Origin: Pseudaminobacter soli (ex Li et al. 2025)
Lineage (GTDB): Bacteria > Pseudomonadota > Alphaproteobacteria > Rhizobiales > Rhizobiaceae
Assembly (NCBI RefSeq): GCF_029892515.1
Contig: NZ_JARXVF010000011.1
Span: 1 to 64,000 of the forward strand
Reading direction: 5' to 3'
Length of the DNA: 64,000 nucleotides
The stretch's first letter is position 1, and the number at the start of each line of letters is the position of its first letter. Positions 52,502-60,279 of the stretch are shown piece by piece. The translations under genes were made by a program, and so were the position numbers. Below the pieces are notes generated by a model, which searched no databases, had not been told where the DNA came from, and was given only the letters and a program-made list of their open reading frames with translations.

Positions 52502-53620
52502 TCAGCCGAAGGTGAAGGCGAACACCTCCACGCCCGGATCGAGAAACTCGATCTCGAACTCGCGGTCGGCGATCGGGTTCGGCTGTCGGATCAGCTGGTA
52601 CAGGCGTTTCTCGCTTGCGATGCCGGCGCCTTGTTGGTCGACATCTGTTCCGTGCGCCGCTCCTGGCGGGTTTCCGTCGATCAGCACGCGGAATCTTGCG
52701 GAGGCTCCTGGCACCACCGGGCCCATCACGAGGTTAAGATCGCGGGCGTGGAAGCGGTATGCGATCTTTCCGTTGGGCTTGTTCAACAGACCGGCATCTT
52801 CCCTCACTGTCCAATCGCCGGATAGGCCCCAACCGTTCAGCGGCAGTTTCGCGGGCAGGTCGTAGACGCCCGGCTTGTCCCTGATCATCTCACCGGCGGA
52901 AACGAAATTCTCGGCCTTCTCGTAGCCCACATAGTTTTCCGGAGACATCAGGTTGCGCCAATCGGCAGCCACCTCCAGGCCCTTCGGATCTACCGACACC
53001 GGATCGCGGTCGATCCCGGTGGCTCCCGCCTCGGCCAAGAGCTGCTGAATGACCATCTCGGACTGCTCGTATGAACCCTCGCCGAAATAGTGGTGTCTGA
53101 GGCGGCCCTGGGCATCGATGAAGTAAAGTGCGGGCCAGTACTCGTTGTTGAAGGCGCGCCATATGACATGTTCGCTGTCAACCGCGACTGGATAGTCGAT
53201 CTGCATTTCCTTAACGGCCGAGCGCACATCGTCGACGTTTTTCTCGAAAGCGAATTCCGGTGCATGGACGCCGATGACCACCAGTCCCTTGTCCTTGTAT
53301 TTGTCGGCCCATGCGCGGACATAGGGTAGGGTGCGGCGCCAGTTGACGCAGGTGAAGGTCCAGAAATCGATCAGCACGACCTTGCCGCGCAGATCCGACG
53401 CGGTGAGGGCCGGAGAATTGATCCACGCGTTCGCGCGTTCCAATGAAACCAGTTCGGACTGGCCGGCGGCCTGACCGGAGAACAATCCGTGCAGGAACGG
53501 GATCCGTAACCCTGCGGCGGGCGGCTCTTGAGGCGCTTTGGTGTCGGCTGCAAAGGCCGCCAGCGGTGCCCCGGTCACCATGACAAGCATCGCGGCCAGC
53601 AAGAGGTTGTTTGTCTCCAT
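52502..53620 (-). CDS. Periplasmic redoxin-domain protein, single cysteine
   Basis: 372 residues. Signal peptide (MLVMVTGAPLAAFAAD), then a thioredoxin/AhpC-like domain (residues 55-205) and a C-terminal beta-rich domain like that of DipZ-type proteins. The active site reads WTFTCVNWRRT: Cys91 is present, but the second Cys of the CxxC motif is Trp94, so a normal disulfide exchange is not possible. This variant is, to my memory, frequent in rhizobial homologues. It may act as a monothiol or peroxidase-like protein. Confidence 0.78.
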   Translation of the reverse strand: METNNLLLAAMLVMVTGAPLAAFAADTKAPQEPPAAGLRIPFLHGLFSGQAAGQSELVSLERANAWINSPALTASDLRGKVVLIDFWTFTCVNWRRTLPYVRAWADKYKDKGLVVIGVHAPEFAFEKNVDDVRSAVKEMQIDYPVAVDSEHVIWRAFNNEYWPALYFIDAQGRLRHHYFGEGSYEQSEMVIQQLLAEAGATGIDRDPVSVDPKGLEVAADWRNLMSPENYVGYEKAENFVSAGEMIRDKPGVYDLPAKLPLNGWGLSGDWTVREDAGLLNKPNGKIAYRFHARDLNLVMGPVVPGASARFRVLIDGNPPGAAHGTDVDQQGAGIASEKRLYQLIRQPNPIADREFEIEFLDPGVEVFAFTFG

Positions 53621-53691
53621 TGAGGAACTCCTTCTGCTATCGATACCGGTGCGCCTCTTGTTGAAATCGGCGCGCCGAAGGCTCGACTGCG

Positions 53692-55026
53692 TCAGCGCAG
53701 CGGCCGGAAGGCGTTGCGAAGCTCGGAGGAGAACAGCGCCGGCTGCTCCCAGGCCGCGAAGTGGCCGCCCTTGTCGGCTTCGTTGAAGTAGATGAGTTTG
53801 GGATACGCCCGCTCTGTCCAGCTCCGCGGGGCCTGATAGTTCTCACCCGGAAACACGGTCACCGCCGCCGGGATGCCGACATTGGCGGCGTTATAAAGGT
53901 TGATCTTGTTTTCCCAATAGAGGCGGCTGGACGAGACCCCTGTGTTCGTCAACCAGTAGAGGGTGATGTTGTCGAGCACGTCGTCCCTTGTGATATCGCC
54001 AGCGGAGTGACCATTGATCGTGCGCCCGCTCACGGCCGAGGTCATCGCCGCCGCCGGCTGGCCGTATCCGTCACCGTGGTCAAGAAGCCAGGCTGCCAGG
54101 TCTACGGGGGAATCCGCCAATCCATACAGCGTTTGTGGGCGTGTACCCATGATTTGCGCGTAGGCGCGACGCTTTGCCAATACGGCACTGATCTGTTGGT
54201 ATGCGCGTCTTTCGTCGGCTGAGAGACTGTCCGGCGGCGGATCACCGGCCTGGATCGCCTTTGACACGTCGAGGGGAACGGTTCCGGGCAAGTTGACGTG
54301 AATGCCAAGCAACTCGGGGGGAGCCTGTTTGCCCATCTCATTGCAGACCGGCGAACCCCAATCGCCACCTTGCGCCACATAACGCTGGTATCCAAGTCGC
54401 CGCATGAGCACGATCCACGCGCTTGCGATGCGGGTGGGGTTCCAGCCGGTCGTGGCCGGCTTGCCTGAGAATCCGTAGCCAGGCATCGATGGTACCACCA
54501 AGTGGAACGCGTCCGATGGGCTGCTGCCGTGCGCCGTGGGATTGGTCAGTGGATCGATGATCTTCAGCTGCTCGATGACAGAGCCTGGCCATCCATGGGT
54601 GACAATGAGCGGCAGCGCATCTTGGTGGACTGAACGAACATGAATAAAATGGATGGGAAGACCATCGATCTCGGTCATGAATTGCGGAAGGGAGTTCAAT
54701 CTCGCCTCGCACTTGCGCCAATCGTACTCGGCTTGCCAGTACTGTGCGAGCTCCTGAACCATTGCCAGCGGCACGCCTTGAGAATCGTCGGCGACGGTCT
54801 CCTTTTCGGGCCAGCGGGTCCCAGCCAAACGACGGCGGAGGTCATCAAGGTCGGCTTCCCGAAAGCTGATCTTGAAGTTGCGGATGCTGTCGTCTGCTGC
54901 CCCCTCGCCTGACTGTGTGGGGCTGGCTGCGGAGGGGAGTATCGAGCCGGCAAGGCCGTAGGCGCCGGCGGCAGCCGCTGCAGCGAGCACTTCGCGCCGC
55001 GTGGGCGTTATGGATGAGGAAGTCAT
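53692..55026 (-). CDS. Epoxide hydrolase family protein, Tat-exported
   Basis: 444 residues from ATG at 55026, behind AGAGGA. The N-terminus has [18 protein letters not shown], a twin-arginine-like signal. The epoxide hydrolase N-terminal domain (about 48-155, [20 protein letters not shown]) precedes the alpha/beta core with oxyanion HGWPGS at 144-149, nucleophile Asp222 in [11 protein letters not shown], and the C-terminal His in [11 protein letters not shown]. The family opens epoxides (juvenile-hormone/microsomal type). It lies 71 bases upstream of the redoxin gene on the same strand. Confidence 0.85.
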   Translation of the reverse strand: MTSSSITPTRREVLAAAAAAGAYGLAGSILPSAASPTQSGEGAADDSIRNFKISFREADLDDLRRRLAGTRWPEKETVADDSQGVPLAMVQELAQYWQAEYDWRKCEARLNSLPQFMTEIDGLPIHFIHVRSVHQDALPLIVTHGWPGSVIEQLKIIDPLTNPTAHGSSPSDAFHLVVPSMPGYGFSGKPATTGWNPTRIASAWIVLMRRLGYQRYVAQGGDWGSPVCNEMGKQAPPELLGIHVNLPGTVPLDVSKAIQAGDPPPDSLSADERRAYQQISAVLAKRRAYAQIMGTRPQTLYGLADSPVDLAAWLLDHGDGYGQPAAAMTSAVSGRTINGHSAGDITRDDVLDNITLYWLTNTGVSSSRLYWENKINLYNAANVGIPAAVTVFPGENYQAPRSWTERAYPKLIYFNEADKGGHFAAWEQPALFSSELRNAFRPLR

Positions 55027-55537
55027 GGCGTAATCCTCTTGTTCGAGCAATCATTCGCCATGCTCAGGCCGACCTTTCGTGGCGGCCTAGCTGCAATCGG
55101 ATCAGGCGTCTGGTCGAGCATTGAGCTTCGAGGATCAATCAGCCAAGCGAAAGAATGCCCACGAGTGCAGATCCTAGCGGTGATGGTTATGCCAAACTTG
55201 GGTGATAAACCGTTCAGGCGAACCTCGTCGCCCGCAACCTGAAGCCCGACAGTTTCCTATCTTGCTCGAAAAAGCGCCGTCCATTGTTCCAGACATGGCG
55301 ACAGCGCAGCCTGCCAAAACAATACTACAGAAAATGACTTCGGGACAGAGCGCGTTGATGGGTTTGGTGAGATCAAGTGTCAGGGACAGGCCAGCCTGAA
55401 ACGCAAAATGGAGCCCCGCGCGGATGCAAAAATACCCGCCCCGGAGACCGAGGCGGGCGGTTTCTGGGAGGCGAAAGGCTCATTCGCAAGGGGAGTTTAG
55501 CTCCAGCGGAGCCGCCGGCCAGGCCTTAGATTGGAAG
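55027..55537. other. Interval with hairpin, no gene seen
   Basis: Holds the epoxide hydrolase promoter. A GC-rich hairpin (CCCGCC at 55435 pairing with GGCGGG at 55452) is followed by TTTC and may terminate rightward transcription. No open frame here has a credible start or domain. Confidence 0.4.
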
Positions 55538-55565
55538 AGCCCGACCCGACGAACCGGATCGGGCT
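55538..55565 (-). terminator. Hairpin terminator of glycine-rich gene C
   Basis: AGCCCGACCCG (55538-55548) pairs with CGGATCGGGCT (55555-55565) with one mismatch, 22 bases after the stop of the gene at 55588 on the minus strand. Confidence 0.6.
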
Positions 55566-55587
55566 TAGCAATTACCCCGCGACGCAA

Positions 55588-56289
55588 TCAATATCCCGGA
55601 TCGCAGGTGCCATAGTAGTTGTAGGTGTAGGGGTCGCAGTACAGCGGCACGCCTAGACCGTACCAGCCCCAGCCGAAGCCGCTATTATCGAAGCCGTCGC
55701 CTCCGCCCTCATTGAACCCGTTGCGGAAGAAGTGCCGATTACGGGAGAAGCGGCCATCGTGGCGTTCGCCACGGAAGCCTTCACCGCGGAAGCCGTGAAA
55801 GCCACCGCCCATGCCATGGAATCCGCCATCGCCATGGAAGCCGCCACCGCCAAAGCCGTGGCCGCCGAAGCCTCCGCCGCCAAAGCTGCCACCGCCGAAG
55901 CCGTGCCCACCTCCACCGAAGCCGCCTCCGCCAAAGCCGCCACCGCCGCCAAAGCCTCCGTGTCCGCCTCCGCCGCCGCCGAAGCCGCCACCGCCGCCAC
56001 CGTGGCCGCCGCCACCGCCACCGCCGTAGCCGCCCCCACCGCCGCCTCCGCCGCCGCGGATCAACTGCAGGCCGCTGCTGAAGCCATCGGAGGACTTGCG
56101 CATCAAGACGGCTGACTCAAACCTGCCCTGGCAGGCTGCCGAGGCGCAGGACGGGTTCCATGTATGGTCGTCTGCTGCGGGCTTTGCCGAAACCGTGTTG
56201 GAGATGCTCCCTGCAAAAGCAGGTGTGCCGACGAGTGCTCCAATGCTCAGCAATCCCGAACAAGCGAGTGTTGAGAGGTAGTGTCTCAT
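55588..56289 (-). CDS. Large glycine-rich secreted protein (EcfG-type promoter, copy C)
   Basis: 233 residues from ATG at 56289, GGAG upstream. Signal peptide MRHYLSTLACSGLLSIGALV to TPAFAG, nearly identical to copy A. Then a Cys-containing segment (NPSCASAACQGRF), a long region of GGGG, GGGF, GGHG and FHGMGGGFHG units, and the C-terminal Tyr/Cys tail (GVPLYCDPYTYNYYGTCDPG). The antisense Pro/Lys and Ala-rich frames are artefacts of the repeats. It is a longer paralogue of the protein at 22253, probably an exported structural protein. Confidence 0.75.
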   Translation of the reverse strand: MRHYLSTLACSGLLSIGALVGTPAFAGSISNTVSAKPAADDHTWNPSCASAACQGRFESAVLMRKSSDGFSSGLQLIRGGGGGGGGGYGGGGGGGHGGGGGGFGGGGGGHGGFGGGGGFGGGGFGGGGHGFGGGSFGGGGFGGHGFGGGGFHGDGGFHGMGGGFHGFRGEGFRGERHDGRFSRNRHFFRNGFNEGGGDGFDNSGFGWGWYGLGVPLYCDPYTYNYYGTCDPGY

Positions 56290-56403
56290 TGTCTTCTCCA
56301 AGGGAAATTGTCCGTGGTTCTCAATGCCTTGCGACGATCGCAGGGAGGATGGGCCTCTACGCGATGATCGTGAGGGCTGGCCTTCAATCGGACGTTGCAA
56401 GCG
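56290..56403 (-). repeat. Conserved 5' leader, copy C
   Basis: About 114 nt, homologous throughout to copies A and B: two GATCATCGC-like words, GAGGCCCATCC between them and GGACAATTTCCCTTGGAGAA before ATG. Confidence 0.75.
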
Positions 56404-56428
56404 AACGCATCGCGAACAGGAAAGTTCC
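56404..56428 (-). promoter_or_regulatory. EcfG-type promoter C
   Basis: Minus strand GGAAC (56428-56424), 16 bases, CGTT (56407-56404); exact consensus and spacing. Confidence 0.75.
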
Positions 56429-56645
56429 CTGATGCTGAACGTTCTTATGGCACTTCATGGAAGCGCGCTTCCAGAACCTCTGGTCCGGCGATGAAGGCAA
56501 GATTAGGCGTCGGACCAACGACATACGCTTCGGTACGCCTCCGATGCGCGAGCATTTGTGATGCGAGCCTCGGCGGCCCTGCACAAAACGTTACCGAATT
56601 TGCAGCGCGGGCAATCTAGGCTGAACGCCGAAGTGCTGGCGTGTC

Positions 56646-57914
56646 TTATGCTGACAGCCATGCGCAGGTCGCGACAACCAGCGTTTCGACACCGGTTTGC
56701 AAAGTGGGGTGAAGAACGGGTGCGAATTTGGGGCTGTGGTTCACCGGAATCTCATTGAGCCGGTTTGCCTCTTTCGCCTTCGCGTAGAGTTCTGGATCGG
56801 TGCCGCCCACAAACCAGAAGACCGAGGGCACTTGCCATTCGGACCCGAACGATCCGAAATCCTCGCTGGCCGGCGCTGGCCCGGTTTCGCGGACGCGGTC
56901 TGCTCCGAAATACGCCCGGAACGCATTTCCGACCCGCTTGCTTGCGGCCCCATCGTTGACGTTGAGCGGATAGCTGTCGAGCGTTGTGATCTCGGGCGGG
57001 CGGGGCGCGCCGGAGGCCGCCGCTTCGGCGTTGACGATCCGTTCGATCGCAGCCAGGACACGGGCGCGAACGCCGGCGTCGAACGTCCGGACATTGAGCT
57101 TGATGATGGCTTCGTCGGGAATGACATTCTCCTTGGTGCCTGCCTGCAAGACGCCGACAGTCACGACGGCGGCTTCGGCGGCCGCCACCTCGCGCGACAC
57201 AACGGTTTGAAGGCGCATGACCGTGGATGCGGCCATCACCACAGGGTCGATGCTCGCCTGCGGCATCGAGCCATGCGCGCCGCGTCCGAACATTCGGATC
57301 TGAAGACTGTCTGCTGCCGAGGTTATGGGGCCAACGCGCCCGGCGACGGTACCTGATGGTCCCACCATGACGTGCTGGCCGAGGATCACGTCGGGCTTTG
57401 GAAAGCGAGTAAACAGGCCATCGGCGATCATGGCCTGTGCGCCTTCCGCCGTTTCTTCCGCAGGCTGGAAGACCGCCATCAATGTGCCGTGCCAGGCTGC
57501 TCGCGCGTCGGCGAGCAGCCTGGCAGCACCGGCAAGCCAGGTTACGTGCATATCGTGGCCGCACATGTGCGAGACGGGAACCGTCTTGCCTTCTCGATCG
57601 CTGGCCGTGGCCTTGCTGGCATAGTCGAGGCCTGTCGCTTCCTGGATCGGCAGCGCATCCATATCGGCTCGCAGCATGACGGTTGGGCCATCGCCGTTGC
57701 GTAGCAGGCCAACCACGCCGGTCTTGCCGACGCCCGTGGTGACTTCATAGCCGGCCGCACGAAGACGGTCAGCCGCAAGACCTGCCGTGCGCGTCTCCTG
57801 CATCGACAGCTCCGGGTGTGAATGAATGTTTTTGTAGAGCGACGCCAAATCGGGAAGCATTCCGTCAAGATCACGCAATGCCCGATCGGCAGCCTTCGCT
57901 TCGCTTGTACCCAT
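56646..57914 (-). CDS. M20-family amidohydrolase (hippurate-hydrolase-like)
   Basis: 422 residues from ATG at 57914 with AGGAAG upstream. The zinc site is visible: IHSHPELSMQE near 35, MLRADMDALPIQE near 85, SHMCGHDMHVTWLAGA near 115 and FQPAEETAEGAQ near 150 with the catalytic Glu pair. The dimerisation domain is near 185-300 (GAHGSMPQASIDPVVMAAS). Family members cleave N-acyl amino acids or amino-acid conjugates such as hippurate or auxin conjugates. A palindrome at 57981 may be its operator. Confidence 0.87.
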   Translation of the reverse strand: MGTSEAKAADRALRDLDGMLPDLASLYKNIHSHPELSMQETRTAGLAADRLRAAGYEVTTGVGKTGVVGLLRNGDGPTVMLRADMDALPIQEATGLDYASKATASDREGKTVPVSHMCGHDMHVTWLAGAARLLADARAAWHGTLMAVFQPAEETAEGAQAMIADGLFTRFPKPDVILGQHVMVGPSGTVAGRVGPITSAADSLQIRMFGRGAHGSMPQASIDPVVMAASTVMRLQTVVSREVAAAEAAVVTVGVLQAGTKENVIPDEAIIKLNVRTFDAGVRARVLAAIERIVNAEAAASGAPRPPEITTLDSYPLNVNDGAASKRVGNAFRAYFGADRVRETGPAPASEDFGSFGSEWQVPSVFWFVGGTDPELYAKAKEANRLNEIPVNHSPKFAPVLHPTLQTGVETLVVATCAWLSA

Positions 57915-57980
57915 GGACGGCTTCCTGGCGCGCCTCACGTAAAGGGAGCCTTGGCCCGATTATTTCGGAAGACAAGTAAC

Positions 57981-57997
57981 GTTGATTTGAAATCAAC
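57981..57997. promoter_or_regulatory. Palindrome upstream of the amidohydrolase
   Basis: GTTGATTT-G-AAATCAAC, an 8-bp perfect inverted repeat, 67 bases upstream of the start at 57914. Such palindromes are typical operators for dimeric regulators. No regulator gene is adjacent. Confidence 0.4.
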
Positions 57998-58267
57998 CTG
58001 ACACGCCCTAGTCAGGGAGGTGACCTGACCCGGCATGACCGCAATTGGTCAAGGCACGGCAATGTTGGCGAAACAGCCCTGCCGCCCATCACGCTCGGTT
58101 GCGGTGGGCAGTTGAAACGGAAAGTGCGGTCGCTCAATCGTCACTTCTTCAGAAGGTGGCGCTGTGGCAATCCAAATACAGGTCATGACTATTTGCAGTT
58201 GCTTCTTTGTGGGTGAATTGTATCCGACTATTTTTCAGCTATGTTAGATTCACATAGATGAGGGGGA
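57998..58267. other. Divergent promoter interval, no gene seen
   Basis: Between the amidohydrolase and the beta-barrel gene. AT-rich toward 58250 where the barrel-protein promoter should lie. No open frame with support. Confidence 0.35.
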
Positions 58268-59041
58268 ATGGCGGCAATGCGGACGGCGCTGTTTGGACTG
58301 ATGGCATCCCTCTCGCTGTGTGGTCCGGTTGCCGCGGCAGATATAGCCGAGCCAGTTCCGATCGAAGCCGGCGGCTGGAAATACCAACTGACCATTTATG
58401 GCTGGGCGACGTCGCTGACGGGCGACGTGGGTATCCGAGATTTGCCGGTCGCCCACGTCGACGTGTCCTTTGCTGATATTCTCAGGCATCTTGACGGCGC
58501 GTTCATGGGCTCGATCTACGGGACCAACGGCGAATGGATGTTCCTGGCCGATCTGGTCTGGGCCAAGATCTCGGTCGACGCGACCGGCCCCAACTTCGGT
58601 ACGGTCGGTTATGGGCAGACCCAGGCCATCGCTTCTGGAATCGTGGGCTATGCGCTTCCGGTCAACGTTCCAAATCTCGATGTGAGTGCGACAGCGGGCA
58701 TCAGGTATAATTATCTCAAGGCGAACCTGGACGTTTCACCGGCGCAATTTCCGGACATTAGCCGCGAGGGCAAGCGCGACTGGGTCGATCCGACCGTCGG
58801 GCTCTTTATGCACTACGATTTCAACGATCGCTGGTTCGCCAATGGTCTGGCCGACGTTGGCGGATTTGGTGCCGGATCGAAAATTTCGGCGCAGGCGTTC
58901 GCCGCGGTCGGATACAATTGGAGCGAGAAGATCTCGACCGCGCTCGGCTATCGAGTCCTCTACACCGACTACGACAAGGATAACTTCCTCTATAAGGTGA
59001 CCCAGTACGGGCCCTATGTTAGTCTCGGCATCCACTTTTGA
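58268..59041 (+). CDS. Outer-membrane beta-barrel-like protein
   Basis: 257 residues; ATG at 58268 or at 58277, which has better spacing to AGGGGG. A signal peptide (MRTALFGLMASLSLCG to PVAAAD) is followed by alternating hydrophobic strands with aromatic girdles (WKYQLTIYGWATSLTG, WFANGLADVGGFG, WSEKISTALGYRVLYTDYDK) and a terminal strand ending GPYVSLGIHF, where the final Phe is the classical outer-membrane sorting signal. The family is unknown to me in detail. It converges with the HAD phosphatase gene. Confidence 0.75.
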   Translation: MAAMRTALFGLMASLSLCGPVAAADIAEPVPIEAGGWKYQLTIYGWATSLTGDVGIRDLPVAHVDVSFADILRHLDGAFMGSIYGTNGEWMFLADLVWAKISVDATGPNFGTVGYGQTQAIASGIVGYALPVNVPNLDVSATAGIRYNYLKANLDVSPAQFPDISREGKRDWVDPTVGLFMHYDFNDRWFANGLADVGGFGAGSKISAQAFAAVGYNWSEKISTALGYRVLYTDYDKDNFLYKVTQYGPYVSLGIHF

Positions 59042-59119
59042 ACGCTGGCTGGAGCAGAGCACAGCGCCAGATTCGGCTAGCACAGTTCGAGGGCATGAAC
59101 GAGAGCTGGCCCCCCGGTC

Positions 59120-60187
59120 TCAAGCCTTTTCGTCGAACGCGAAAATCCGCTTCCAATCGTTCTTCATGCTAATAGCGGCCCAACCCTTCTTCTTCGCTTC
59201 GTCGTAAAGTGCCTGGCTGAATGTCCCGATCTTGCTGTCCGGGAGCCCTTGCGCGGGGCCGTATGCATACTCTCGCCGACCATCATCGTGCAGAACAAGC
59301 ATCATGAGTCGCTTGCCGGGCCCGACATCGGTGTACTCAAGCATCTCCCGGTCTCCGACCGAATTTCCGAACGCCGCGATAGGTTTTCGGCCGATCATCA
59401 AGTGGATGCTCTCCGGTTTGCCTGCCTTGTCGTCGTTAAGGAGCAGTTTTGGTTCTTTCGTCAGGAACGGCGTGCCGTCCTTACGGTATCCGAACTTCGT
59501 GCCGGCTGCGGTCCCAACCACCTGTTCTACCGGTACGCCGTAGACCTGATCGCTATAGACACGCACGAAGTCTTGGCCGCCGCCAGTCACGATGTAGGTC
59601 TTGTAGCCATTGCTGCGCAGATACTGCATTACTTCGAGCATTGGCTGATAGATGAGTTCGGTGTAGGGCCGCTTCCAACGCGCGTCCTTGGCCTCTATTA
59701 GCCATTTCCTCACCTCGGCTTCAAACTCGTCCACCGACATGCCGGTCAGCGTCGCAACGAGCACTTTTTCAAGCTCGTGCAATGAGAGTTCCGCTATTGC
59801 CTGGCGGTTGCCGGAAAGGACCGTCTTGAACGGCTCTACGCTTCTGAGTTTGGGGTTTTGCTCCGCCAAGAACGGCACACGGTCAAGGCAATAGACGACC
59901 TGCGAATAGATCGGATGTTCAACCCACATTGTGCCATCTTGGTCGAATGCGGCGATGCGATCTTCAGGGCGCACAAAATTGGCGTTTCCTTGGTCAGTCG
60001 TGTCCCGGACGAAATCGAGGATCGCTTGTTTGGCGGGACCATCATTCCATGAGGCAAGCGGCTCGTTCGATGTCGTTTGCGCTTGGATAGCTGAAGAGAG
60101 CAGCGTCCCTGAGAGCGTGGGAAGCAGCGCAATGCCGGAAATCACGACGCGGCGGTTGATGTCGAAGGACAAATGCTTGGACTTCAT
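59120..60187 (-). CDS. Periplasmic HAD-family phosphatase
   Basis: 355 residues. The N-terminal hydrophobic segment (VVISGIALLPTLSGTLLSSA) directs export. HAD motif I is AFDQDGTMW (Asp82 and Asp84), motif II VTGGGQDFVRVYS, the Lys is in the C-terminal half and motif IV is FGNSVGDREMLEYTD. This is the phosphoserine phosphatase-like subgroup. Lying 93 bases after the arylsulfatase on the same strand, it may form an operon with it, and both could scavenge ester-bound sulfate or phosphate. Confidence 0.82.
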   Translation of the reverse strand: MKSKHLSFDINRRVVISGIALLPTLSGTLLSSAIQAQTTSNEPLASWNDGPAKQAILDFVRDTTDQGNANFVRPEDRIAAFDQDGTMWVEHPIYSQVVYCLDRVPFLAEQNPKLRSVEPFKTVLSGNRQAIAELSLHELEKVLVATLTGMSVDEFEAEVRKWLIEAKDARWKRPYTELIYQPMLEVMQYLRSNGYKTYIVTGGGQDFVRVYSDQVYGVPVEQVVGTAAGTKFGYRKDGTPFLTKEPKLLLNDDKAGKPESIHLMIGRKPIAAFGNSVGDREMLEYTDVGPGKRLMMLVLHDDGRREYAYGPAQGLPDSKIGTFSQALYDEAKKKGWAAISMKNDWKRIFAFDEKA

Positions 60188-60279
60188 CTTCGGCCTCCAA
60201 GGGTTCTCAAGCCCCTCAAACCGTCAACGCAGCCGGGCCAACGGCACCGGCTGCGTTGACATTCTGTGGAGCAGGGCGC

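Noticed and set aside
55900-56060. Short GCC-rich tandem repeat considered as a CRISPR array or satellite
   Set aside because: Unit length is a few codons, with no spacers; it is the coding repeat of a Gly-rich protein. No CRISPR array was seen in the window.
55732-56115. Plus-strand Ala/Glu-rich and Pro/Lys-rich repeat frames
   Set aside because: They are the complement of the glycine-codon repeats of the secreted protein at 55588.
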